Made by a program: the position numbers and the translations under genes. Positions 1 to 10,638 of a stretch of DNA of 64,000 nt are shown piece after piece. Within the stretch, counting starts at the first letter, position 1; every line of letters begins with the position of its first letter. The DNA is from Hyalella azteca (Eukaryota; Arthropoda; Malacostraca; Amphipoda; Hyalellidae), in NCBI RefSeq assembly GCF_000764305.2, contig NW_025937491.1:62001-126000 (forward strand). Direction: 5' to 3'. The notes under the pieces were generated by a model. The model did not search any database and had not been told where the DNA came from. It was given only the letters and a program-made list of their open reading frames with translations.

Positions 1-1640
1 AACTTATGTATCTTTAACGACCTATGCAGTAAACCATTGCTGACAAATGTTGAAAATAAGTTTAAAAGATGGTTTTTAGTCTCTAAATGAGACTGTTATC
101 TGAAAAAACTGTATTTTAGTGTATGTACAGTGTAAATGTGTAGGAAATACTACATTTTCAACAATGATAAGATTTTATCGATCACTTCACCGTCTCCATA
201 CATTTTAGGAAACTCTCAAGTTTTGTTTTATTGAATCATGAGAACTGACCAACTTTCAAAAGCTTGGAATTTCATCCAACAAGCACATTTTGTCTTGCCA
301 ATTAACTAAATATTTTTAATCCGTTTCCAATTATTCTACTGACAACTCTAAAGTTGAACAGCTCTTGACTTGCTTTCAAAGGCGCTTTTGTCTATCCTGA
401 GGTTGAAGGACTGCGCTCTAGCGTCAAATTGAACGAAATTTTTTACTGATGCTGAAGCGGGTTCCGACAGAAGTCTTTGGTTTCCAGCTCAATATAAAGC
501 GAATTCTTGTTCGGGTTTTTAGAGCCACCAAATCCAAAAGATTCAAAGCATCACACACAGCAAAAACCATCGCGGTTCTTATAGATTTACCCCCTGAAAT
601 AGAAGCTGATAAACATTGTGGCGGTAAATTCGTGGGATTGGCTTTGAAAATTTGTGCATTGTGCTAGGTACTGTGGTGCTGACCAATTGTTGTTGGTGGT
701 ATATATGATGAAGATTTATTGCCACTCGGACTACAAAGATCTCCGGGACATTATTTAACTTGTGTTGTAGCTTAAAAGCATATCCGACATTATCTAAACA
801 AATGTTGTTTGAATATTTTGAAGTATTCTTATTTCACGTATTTAACTTAATAAAAATTGCTCATTTAAGCAGTTATTAGAAAAGACGCACCCTGACAAGA
901 GCATTCGATACCAGCCACAAGAATTACGATAGAGACAACAGGTCGACATAAAAAATCCTGCATAAGACATTATTTAGAAATTATGCTGAAATTCTAATTG
1001 TCTACAGGCTGAAATACAAGTTCCAAGCAGACTGGCGCGACGTCGACCTCACAGTTTAGCTTTTATCAGCGTAGACCGAGGTTTTAATGAAGGTATAAAA
1101 TGAGACCACAGATAAAGTATAAGATATCTGCACTTAGAACGCCGGGAGTAAATTTATTATTTAGTACATGTATTTCCATACCTGTTAATTAACAATGGCT
1201 GTTCACTTTGAAATAACACAAACGATAATTATATTACATAATTAGATGACGACAACTAACTACCATGTTATATCTCAACTTAATTAAGCAATTTGGCACC
1301 ACGACGCATCCATACAGTTTTTTATTTCGTATGGAAGCTTATCATACACATATGGAGCATCCATACGCCACGGCCGGCTTGTGCCATATGTTAGTTACCC
1401 TAGCTTATGAGCATAGCCGCTTCGGTATCTCACATACGGCCAGCGCTATACCAGGCAGTGTCTTCATAAAACGTTCAAAGTGAAGCCAATGCCCAAGTTC
1501 CCCCTGAATTTAGTTCTCACGCGAGCAGCCGTTCAGGGAGATTGCATTGACTCTCATTCCATTCAACTGGTTAACAAATATTTTTGGCCCTGATAGACTA
1601 ATTTAGAAAAAATATAACTCAGTACTCACTACAGTGAGTG
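1..1640. other. Gene-less stretch
   Basis: No recognisable gene, RNA or transposon is seen. The short open frames here (for example 449-667 and 1265-1483) lack codon bias, splice context or family motifs and are best read as chance. Confidence 0.6.
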
Positions 1641-1646
1641 ACAGAG

Positions 1647-1756
1647 AGCGCATTTTCTCGTCTACGAAAACTTGAATTCACGGACGGACAGACGGACGGT
1701 CGGACGGACATGGCGAGCACAATAGAGCATTTTTTCCATAAATGAGAAAATGCGCT
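1647..1756. repeat. Foldback element with GGAC core
   Basis: A perfect 13-bp inverted repeat, AGCGCATTTTCTC at 1647-1659 and its reverse complement at 1744-1756, brackets a GGAC/GACGGACG tetranucleotide run at about 1681-1709. The layout is that of a short non-autonomous foldback element or hairpin repeat. No target-site duplication was established and no second copy is seen in this window. Confidence 0.6.
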
Positions 1757-3287
1757 AAAAATTGTATTCTCGCTGGCTCAAAAAAGTGCAAATAATACAA
1801 TTAAAAGGACCAGGAAGTCTTCTCTTCACGGCTATGAAGCACAAAGGATGGATTTGGTGAGTAGCTTATGAGATATATAAGCGATATTAAACTATTTATA
1901 AATTAGATATTAGTCAATGAGAGCTCAATTATAGATAAAGAGAATAGGCAGGACATGAAAGTAAGCTGGACAAGGTATTAAATTTTCAGCGAACACATTA
2001 CAAAAATTGAATTCCCTGCACAAACAGGCTCATTACGTCGCACAGTTTGTGTTTGAAGCTGCCTTATCATCATGACTCAGTCAATCAAGTGAATTTATTT
2101 ATAGACCAAAAATTCACTTCTCTAAGTTTGAATATTCTGGCAAAAATCATATTGTGTTTACTGACATACCGACTGTTGTCACCGGTTCACATGAATGACG
2201 CGTCAAACACAAACTCTATTAAAATTTAATACATAATTTCTAATTGTCTCTGACGTTCACTGCTATAATGAATGATCAGCAATTTTTAGTTGAGCGTTTG
2301 AATCCATAATTCCAAACAAAATTGTTTCATGTCGCGTCATATATTAAAGCCTTGACAAAATGCCTTAATGTCAGACACGAAAAATATTTCTCAGTCAAAT
2401 TAATGAGAGGTCGACATTATGTCTTTTCATACACTTTTTCTTTATACTTTTTTTTAATTCATGAGTAAATTGCCTTGTTAAATTATTTATTTACCTTCTG
2501 AGAGAAAAGTTTTCGGTATTGTTACAAGATGATCAATCTTCTGCGATTTTAGATTAAAATAACCGGAACGAAGATAGAGAAAATTTTCGAGATCATTACA
2601 AGTTTAATTTCAAATTGCAGTACTGAACGGCGCCAGAAATATTCAAAACACAATTCATACCTTCAAAACACGAGTTATTTTTCTAAAACCTGTACGATTT
2701 CCCGTGTACTATATGATAGAAAAATCTTCAAAGCTTTCCGAAAAGCTTTATGAGAAAACAGCCAAAATGCTGATGCTCCCTTGACGAACTTGGCGGTCAT
2801 GTCAATAACAGGAAATTAAGTGCGAACCTCAACAAAGCTTGAATTGTTATGAAGGAAATAAATTTCCGCTCAAACTTCCGTTTCTGTCATGAAAGTTTCA
2901 TAACAACCGGAGCTCAGACTTAGCACCTCCCCAGGAATAACATTCTCAAAACAGAGGCTTTACGAAAGTTTTTTTTCCAGTTTCTAGCATTAAGATTGCT
3001 TCACGAGTTCGCATCTGAATTTGGACGTTTACTACATCTATCATGAACAATATTTATGATTTCACGAAAGTTTCTCATTTGAAGAAGCTGAATAAGGTTT
3101 ATGAAAATGAATGCAAAATGTCATACGTGTGGAGTAAAGTTATATTAATGAACCATCTGGGCCTGCCTCATAAGGTGTCATTTAAATCAGACGAGCGATA
3201 ATTTTGACAGCTGGTCTGTCCCGGCGGAGGGACTTTCGAATAAAATAGACGAGTGAGGTATTTTGCTTAAAACGATATTACGGCAAT
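1757..3287. other. Gene-less stretch
   Basis: AT-rich sequence with only short chance ORFs (for example 2047-2229). Nothing supportable was seen. Confidence 0.55.
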
Positions 3288-3495
3288 AGTAGTGGTTACA
3301 GTTCAGAGTACCGGGATTGGAGTAGAGAGGTGCGGGTTCGATCCCAGCTCTGTGCGCCAGTTCCTGGTCAGAATCGGCTAGGAGGCCGGGCGGTTAAGCA
3401 AAACAGAATTGGAGCAGCGAGTTGCGAGTTCGAGACCGCAACAAGCTGTGAATATTTTGCTAGGTTAAGAATCGGCAACAGGCCTTCGGCCTAAT
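3288..3495 (+). mobile_element. Dimeric tRNA-derived SINE with LINE-like tail
   Basis: Two tandem units of about 98 bp each carry a tRNA-like RNA polymerase III promoter region. Unit 1 runs about 3294-3386 with B-box-like GGGTTCGATCCC at 3333-3344. Unit 2 runs about 3392-3484 with GAGTTCGAGACC at 3426-3437. Both units end in a related tail: AGAATCGGCTAGGAGGCC at about 3370, and AAGAATCGGCAACAGGCC at about 3467. The second tail is followed by a small hairpin, AGGCCTTCGGCCT. The same tail, AAGAATCGGCAACAGGCC, occurs at the 3' end of the LINE fragments at 16.2 kb and 44.1 kb. That is the expected pattern when a SINE borrows a LINE's reverse transcriptase. The dimer structure and tail sharing are seen directly; the mobilisation partner is inferred. 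Confidence 0.65.
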
Positions 3496-3840
3496 AAACG
3501 CTGAAACTGCTATATATAATAGTGACTGGACTGCTGTGGTATCAACCTTCTAGCGGGCAAGATACGGTAAATGATCACTTAAAATCTCCTCCAAAAAAAC
3601 CACAACAACCCCCAGTTTGTGTTGGAAGTAAGGTACTTTATCACGCCACTGGCACTCATCAATTAATTATCTGACCACTGTTATATACCTAGCATCGTCA
3701 TGAAATAAGCCAACGAATTAAAACATGAGCATTTATAGGAATGTTTTGACTCGGAAAAGGAAATTTACGTTCCTTCGGCATTTTTTACAGATGGAAGTAG
3801 AAATATCTATTCAATTTATAAAACTAACTTGATCTTGTTA
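3496..3840. other. Gene-less spacer
   Basis: Spacer between the SINE and the 34-bp array. No feature was seen. Confidence 0.5.
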
Positions 3841-4362
3841 GCAAAGACATATTGGTAAGAGGGCTGGCTTGCCAGCAAAGACATATTGGTAACTGGGCTG
3901 CCTTGCCAGCAAAGACATATTGGTAACTGGGCTGCCTTGCCAGCAAAGACATATTGGTAACTGGGCTGCCTTACCAGCAAAGACATATTAGGAACTGGGC
4001 TGCCTTGCCAGCAAAGACATATTGGTAACTGGGCTGCCTTGCCAGCAAAGACATATTATTAACTGGGCTGCCTTACCAGCAAAGACATATTAGGAACTGG
4101 GCTGCCTTGCCAGCAAAGACATATTGGTAACTGGGCTGCCTTATCAGCAAAGACATATTAGTAACTGGGCTGCCTTACCAGCAAAAACATATTGGTAACT
4201 GGGCTGCATTACCAGCAAAGACATATTGGTAACTGGGCTGCCTTACCAGCAAAGACATATTGGTAACTGGGCTGCCTTACCAGCAAAGACATATTGCTAA
4301 CTGGGCTGCCTTGCAAGCAAAGACATATTGCTAACTGGGCTGCCTTGCAAGCAAAGACATAT
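3841..4362. repeat. 34-bp minisatellite, about 15 copies
   Basis: The unit begins GCAAAGACATATTGGTAACT and repeats every 34 bp from 3841 to about 4350, ending in a partial copy. Variants at the GGTAAC and TTGCC/TTACC positions are shared by neighbouring copies, which suggests segmental duplication within the array. The short ORF beginning at 4294 starts inside the array and is not credible as a gene. Confidence 0.95.
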
Positions 4363-5520
4363 CATAGTTACCAAGATATCAATGTTAACAGGACTACTTC
4401 GACAATACCCGGGCTGAGTCAGCAGAGCAGCCCTCACCAGAGTTTGGATGCGAGTCTCAGCTTTCGAGGCTCGGATTTCAATTTGCAGTTTGTTTGCAGT
4501 GGCTCCTGCCGCTGCTGGTATTAAGTTTACCGACCTCTGGTGGTCTGTGATGCGCGATCAGCGACTCTATTCAAGCTTGAGACTGAAAACTATCCCAACG
4601 TGACCGTAAACTCAGGCCGATGTCATCTTGATTAGAACAGATCTTCAAAAGATGAGGTTTAAGTACCAGCAACTCATATCTATATTTTACTCATGTCTGC
4701 CAAGAATCAAAAGCAAAGGAAACACTTAGCAAATTAACTATATTTTCAACGAAGTTGATGCTTTATTGAAGATATAGGGAATTCACTTGGCGAAATATTT
4801 TGTTTTAAAATCTTGTTTAATTTGAGATTTGAGCTGACTAATGATGTAAGTACTCATGTCTGTAGTTGAACTTATCGTTCAATAACAATTTCTCTTCCTT
4901 CAATTAACAAAAATATATAACACAAAGCTTTGCAGCCAAGTATACAGATGCATACATTTTTTATCTCGATAACAGGAGCAAACAAATTTTAATTACCTAT
5001 TTCATGTACCATTCATAAGGCAGAAAATAAATGACTTGAGAATATTTTAAGCCATAGAAAACAATCTTCATTAAACTGGTAGGTAGCTGACCATATTTGT
5101 AATAAATTATTCTACATTGCAAACTGCCCATTTCCTTGCATCTTTTATCAGCGTTTGAGGTCGGCAGAAGTTGAACCCAGATGTAAAATAAAATATTTTC
5201 ACTGTTTAATTGTTTCTGCCACATATTCTACAATTACTGCCACTTCCAACTGAGGACACATTTGTGTCACTACGCGTTTTTTCTCGACTAGTGATCACTT
5301 TCCTCATTTAAATGCCACATAAATTAAAAGAACTAGGAAAATTTTAACGGAATCAAACGGTAAAAATAAAAATTGTCACAACTTTGCTCTTATTTAAGCC
5401 CATCTCACTCGTGCTACCGGAAATTTTGACCAGTCACTTAAATTTCGATCAAAAAGTTAAAAGTTGTATAACTTGACCACGAGCCAACAAGGCTCATATT
5501 TTTTAGCCAAAATAGATGGA

Positions 5521-5570
5521 CGACGTTTGAGGCACTCGACGGCCTCAGAACGTCGATGGTGACCATCAAT
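5521..5570. repeat. Adjacent stem-loops
   Basis: CGACGTTTGAGGC at 5521-5533 pairs with GCCTCAGAACGTCG ending at 5555 with one bulge. It is followed at once by the quasi-palindrome GATGGTGACCATC. The block is GC-rich against its surroundings. Function unknown. Confidence 0.45.
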
Positions 5571-6553
5571 CTCCGTTCAAAAGCGACCGCTTGCCGGATA
5601 TTAGCGGCCACTACGAAATTGATTTTTGGCCTCGAATAGCATTCGTTTTTTTGAATTGATTGATAGATCCCATCGACACACTTTAAGCTTTACGAAACAC
5701 TCCAAGCGCTTTCAGTTTTCTCTTTCCACAAATAAAATATTCGAGGTTGGAAATTTTCTCCAAAAATATAAACGTAATACCTGATCACATATTTTGAATT
5801 TTTTTATTTGAGTTTTTTCACTTCACAGCTGTTTTCAAGAATTTTCTTCAGACGGTCCTGCGTAGTTATAAATTCCTATAGAACATTACTGAACATCAGC
5901 TGAATAATATAACATAATAATAAGATATTTACCTAGTGGCCAGACCCAAATTATAGAATTTCGTTTGTTAGCGATATAGGTAACAGTTATATTGTAATGA
6001 CAGTTACAGTAAATTCGAACTCTTGAGCAAAATAAAGTTTTCGCAGTCTTTATGTTAAATTAAACAAAGGTTAACTAAAATTCCTCACAACTGCACGCTC
6101 TGGCTGGAAGAAAATCTACAGCTAGAATTGTTTGCAAAATTTTCAAATGTTTTCCTTGAGTTATTAAATTGCTTGGCTTGGTGTTAGGAACATGGTTAGC
6201 CACCATATTCTAGGGATTTTGCAACATAATTTTCTCGGGTTACTTAGTTTTAAATTATTAACATTTATCATAGGAGCAGATACTGAGTATCTGTTTTCTT
6301 CCCCTCAAGTTTCGGTTATTTTCCCTCCTTTTTCATATTCTTAGTAAGGAATTTTAGAAAACGTAAATGGAGAGGACAAATGTTTGAGCGTGATTGTTCA
6401 CTGCGATATCAGAGGACATGAAATAACTTTTTTGTTTTACAGTAGCTGCACTCTACATCTTACCTACGTATACCTTAATTTAAAAAGTTATGAATACTAA
6501 TTCTACTTTAAAAACGGCTGAACTGCTACTCGAGAAATAATAGCAGACATTAA

Positions 6554-6577
6554 GCTGATACATCGCAATGTATCAGC
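6554..6577. repeat. Perfect 10-bp stem hairpin
   Basis: GCTGATACAT, a four-base loop CGCA, then ATGTATCAGC. A clean small hairpin with no adjacent gene. Confidence 0.5.
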
Positions 6578-6990
6578 GAAAAACATGCTTCTTTTAGATG
6601 CGTTGGAAAATAAAGAGTAGTCAAAATGACTTAACGAGCCTGAAAATGTGTATTTATACCTAAAATTCAATAACAAATTACTGAAATCATTAGTTTGCTT
6701 AAATCGCGAGCTTAGGGTGTATTTATTTCCCGCTCTATTTTTTTAAATATTACTAAATTACAAAACTCAAATTTGAAACTATATCTCATGGTCAATTGGT
6801 GACAGCAATAAACTCGAATATTCAACTGTAAAGAACTAACGTTGTCCTTCCATATGCAGCATCGTTCATGAATTTCTATCTCTTATTGTTATCTATATCC
6901 ATTTTTATGAAGTTTTCTTTGATTCGGCCTGAAGGAATTTTTGAATGAAAACTTTTTCTTCAACTGGGAACAGATTTCCACCCAGTAACG

Positions 6991-7013
6991 AGTCATGAGT
7001 GCATGACTCATGA
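6991..7013. repeat. GAGTCATG hairpin
   Basis: AGTCATGAG followed after a short loop by its complement CATGACTCATGACT. Small inverted repeat with AP-1-like TGAGTCAT/ATGACTCA words. Regulatory meaning is speculative. Confidence 0.3.
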
Positions 7014-9650
7014 CTACTCTCTTAATAATGAGCTAATGTTTTATTACTCAAGCTCTTCGCTTGAACAATAAACAAACTAAAATAAAAATTATCCAACAGT
7101 GCATACACGATTGTAAAATCTCAATGATTGAATGGATGTTCGGCACTCCAAGAGACATTCAATAGGGTCTCTGTGCCAGCTATGCACTCCATTTCACATG
7201 AAGTGAATATATGATGGATTTCCCACATTTCAATCATTTTATCTGTGAGCGCTGTGCACGAGGTCTGGTCCTCTGAGAAATCGTTATTGAGATCCCGGCC
7301 GTCGCAAGTTTTGCATTCGCTGGTGTGGGAGAATCGGAGGAAAACTTGCGTTGGGATTTAAAATAATAATATAAGCTAGGGTGCGCTTGCATTGGCAAAT
7401 TGGCATCGGGGTTAGCAATCGCTCTTATAAAATTTTCAGATATTGTAATGAGGTGCAAAGAATTTCAGTTTTTATTGCACTAGGATCTGTAAAATTTTCA
7501 GTGAGTCAAACGCTCGAAAAATTATAATTGGTAGGTAAAGAATTACAAATAATTATAGTTGCACGGCAATATGGTGCAGCTGTACTAACACAGTTATAAG
7601 GTGGGCTTGCTAAAGAACAGAGAAGTTTTCATTCAAATATGCATACGTGAATTATATAATTAATTAATTATATCAAACTAATTTCGAAGTATACAGCGGT
7701 TGAATGTGCGATGCTGCTCGCGCGGGCATAATTGGATTTTGAGGTCATGTAACTATTATGAAAACATGAATAGTTCTGCTTTATATGCCACGAATTCCAC
7801 GCGATGAATGTTATCGTGTCAGCCTCCTGACACATTTAGCGATTTAAACTACGAAACTCCGTATTAGGCATTCTACTTTCAATGCACATCTACTTTTCTG
7901 CAACTTGTCTTCACCGACGCTCCTACTATATGATGGGGTCGCACCTCGCTCCCTCGCTCGTTGCTGAGCACAAACTAAAGCTAATGTTCTTACTACATCT
8001 AAAGTAACTACTAATGTAACCTCTACTACTACCTTACATAAAACGTTAACTACGTATAAAAAAGTCCAACGTAACCCTTAAACTCCGCCTAACTCTAACT
8101 GGCAGTTAACCAAGTTTGGCCACTATACAGCTTCCGGTGGTCAGCACAAGATGGAAGTCTTTGATACAGACAGTGTTCTCTGCTTCGATATTGCAATACC
8201 ATTGGATTACTTCTTATTCATGATACACCAAGTAAATTTTGGGGCTCGTAACAAACGATTGCACTCGAGCGTTTGCTGCCATAGAGTGCGGTGAAGGTTC
8301 GGAGGTAATTGATTTCCTGGAATGAAGAGAATATGGATGAGCGAGGACATATTTCCTCTTGCAAGCGTAACACGAATAACAAATTCAGCGAATAAGAGCA
8401 TCTTCAGTCTTCACGTATAGCATATGAGCGACAGATGAAATGAAATGCTTTTTTTATTGTTGGGAATATTTTTCTTTTGATAAGTGAAAATTGACACAAC
8501 AGTACAAATGAATAATTGATACCTCAACTTCATTAACCAAAGACACCCCTTTACTGCGCAAAATTTGTGTAACTGATAATAAAATTTCAAAGCTTGAAGT
8601 GAGAGAGAGAATGAACTGCGCTTCCTACCGCCGAAATTGTGGAAATACTTTAATCCCTGAAGGATATCTTCGTAATGGTTTCGTTCTTTTTTTTATTTTC
8701 TTTGAAGGATATTGGGTTCATACTATTGGGTTCGCTACCAGTAACGGCTCTCACATTAATGTTTGTAGGTCTTCCAAGGGTTATTTATTGCTCGAACTCT
8801 CAACACAAAATACGCCCTATAGAACCTCAGAAAAAAAGTGTGAGCAGGCGTTCACGGCCTATTTTGTCTTGTCGTTGTGTTGCTTTTATTATTCATGTCG
8901 TACTCTTCTTGGACCATTAAAACATTTATTCGTTTTAAAGCTTCTCCTGTAGAGCAAATAACGAGTCGGTTATCTAATGGCCAGTCAAGGTTTGCTCAGA
9001 ATGTCATTTAAAATACCAGTTGTCTTAGAAATTTTGTCCAATGCATTCAAGTCAAGCAAAATTTGGAAGAAACTCTGGCTAATTAAAGTTGTTGTGAATT
9101 ACCGAAAGAGTATATAGTAAACCGTGATTTTTTATCGAAGAGTCGTGTAACTTATCGTTAGAAAATGATGTCTGGCGTGAGTGTTAATACGTAATTTAGT
9201 TCTGCCATAATTGTTAATAATATTTCTCGTATATTATCCTAAACATCTAGTTTCGATAACACTTCATTTTCGAAGTTTCGTGACCCAATATAACCTGCAT
9301 TACATGTGGTATTACGTCGTTATTTTCGGCTACAGCTATGACAAACTAGATCGGAAATTTTTACAATTTTTGAAACGTTAAATCTATAATATCAATCAAA
9401 CATTAAGAATTTATGGAAAGTGGGTTATGGTTTGGTTATAGCCAAACACAACGCGATATATTTTAGAATTTCAAAGTATCTATCAACTTAAAATAATATA
9501 TAACTCCAGCAAATTCTCCGAAGATGTGAATTTTGTTTTGTTGTTCGTTTTGAACAAAACTTTGCCGCAAGTTTCCTTGCGCCATAAAGTTTGCAGGCGC
9601 ACTCAGCTACACAAAAACAACGGGCAAAAACGAAAATTTTGGCTTGGAAA

Positions 9651-9868
9651 GTATATAGTATAGTGTAGTAAATTATAGTATAGTGTAGTATAGTATAGTA
9701 TAGTATAGTATAGTATAGTATAGTATAGTATAGTATAGTATAGTATAGTATAGTATAATATAGTTAGTATAGTATAGTATAGTATAGTATAGTATAATAT
9801 AGTTAGTTTAGTATAGTATAGAATAGTATAGTATAGTATAGTATAATATAGTTAGTATAGTATATATG
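9651..9868. repeat. (TATAG)n microsatellite
   Basis: Over 200 bp of TATAG pentanucleotide, with scattered TATAATATAGT interruptions at about 9755, 9795 and 9842. The interruptions recur at a regular distance, so part of the array has duplicated in blocks of about 40-50 bp. Confidence 0.95.
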
Positions 9869-10150
9869 GTCTAGCATAGTTGAGTACAGAAATTTAAATA
9901 CCAAGGAAATAGTTACCAGTTGGCAAAAGGTTAGACCTATTCGTTAACTTTGGCTGCTGAAGCCTGTAATATTCACAGACACAGTTCTACATGCTAATAT
10001 ACTATACTCGACAAGAAGCCATTATAAGAGTCAGTCAAAGCATTTAATGCACCATCGCCAATTTCCGGTGCGGTTTCTTTATATCCGCATCGCCGGTTCA
10101 CAAGCAAATCAAGAACCTGCGATGTGATATCGTCTGTCGTTCGAGACCCA
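9869..10150. other. Gene-less spacer
   Basis: No feature seen between the microsatellite and the first MITE copy. Confidence 0.5.
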
Positions 10151-10265
10151 CACTCAAAAAAATTAATGAGACTTTGTCCGAATAGCTATGCACTTTACCC
10201 TTATTTGGGTCATATTGACCCAGTTTGGCCCGGAAAAAGACGTATCAGTGCTACATGCAGCAACT
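10151..10265 (+). mobile_element. MITE family 1, truncated copy
   Basis: Begins CACTCAAAAAAATTAATGAG and continues through the family's diagnostic words: TTGTCCGAATAGCTATGCAC, then GGGTCATATTGACCCAG, then CGGAAAAAGACGTATCAGTG. Homology fades after about 10265, so the right end is missing. The same words recur in copies at 10.5, 15.0, 16.6, 29.2, 38.8 and 58.6 kb. Confidence 0.7.
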
Positions 10266-10478
10266 CCAAAGCTAATCTTTCGTTCCGCTACATAGCCCAA
10301 TCTTTATACTTGTTTACCCACTGGCTTTAAAATAGTTCCTGTTGGCGGCATAAATGCATAATTAGAGACAGGCACAACTTCCTACTGAAGATGCTGTTTT
10401 TTCTGCATAGAAATTCATCATCACATTATCAAACCTCACAAGCAGGCGTATGGTTTTCTCGTGGTGAGTCAGGGCTTG
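10266..10478. other. Spacer between two MITE copies
   Basis: No homology to the MITE or to any other repeat in this window was noticed. It may be host DNA or the interior of a larger composite element. Confidence 0.4.
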
Positions 10479-10638
10479 CACTAAAAAAACTGATGGATCA
10501 CATTGTCGAAATGACACACTTTCTGCAGGTAGCACTGATACGTCCTTGTGCTGGGCGAAACTGGTTTAAAATGGCCCATGCACACACGGGCAAGAAGTGC
10601 ATCGCTATTCGGACAAAGTTTCTCGATTTTTCTGAGTG
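10479..10638. mobile_element. MITE family 1, full copy (160 bp)
   Basis: Starts CACTAAAAAAACTGATGGAT and ends TTTTTCTGAGTG, giving short terminal inverted repeats of CACT(C/A)..AAAAA type. The two arms are inverted copies of each other: the left arm carries CATTGTCGAAATGACAC and the right arm GTGCATCGCTATTCGGACAA. Length matches the 16.6 kb copy (159 bp). Open frames across it (10391-10732 +, 10481-10669 -) are artefacts of the repeat. Confidence 0.75.

Larger units (their letters stand above)
4363..9650. other. Gene-less stretch, 5.3 kb
   Basis: No recognisable gene. The longest open frame is 8599-8952 (+, 117 codons), with an overlapping 81-codon frame at 8675-8920. Its translation is Phe/Leu-rich, matches nothing I know, and lacks splice or codon evidence. 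Several short perfect hairpins occur and are listed separately. Confidence 0.55.

Noticed and set aside
3841..4362. Regular direct repeats as a CRISPR array
   Set aside because: Repeats are contiguous with no unique spacers; this is a minisatellite in a eukaryotic genome.
8599..8952. 117-codon plus-strand ORF
   Set aside because: Overlapped by another frame, AT-driven composition, no recognisable domain.
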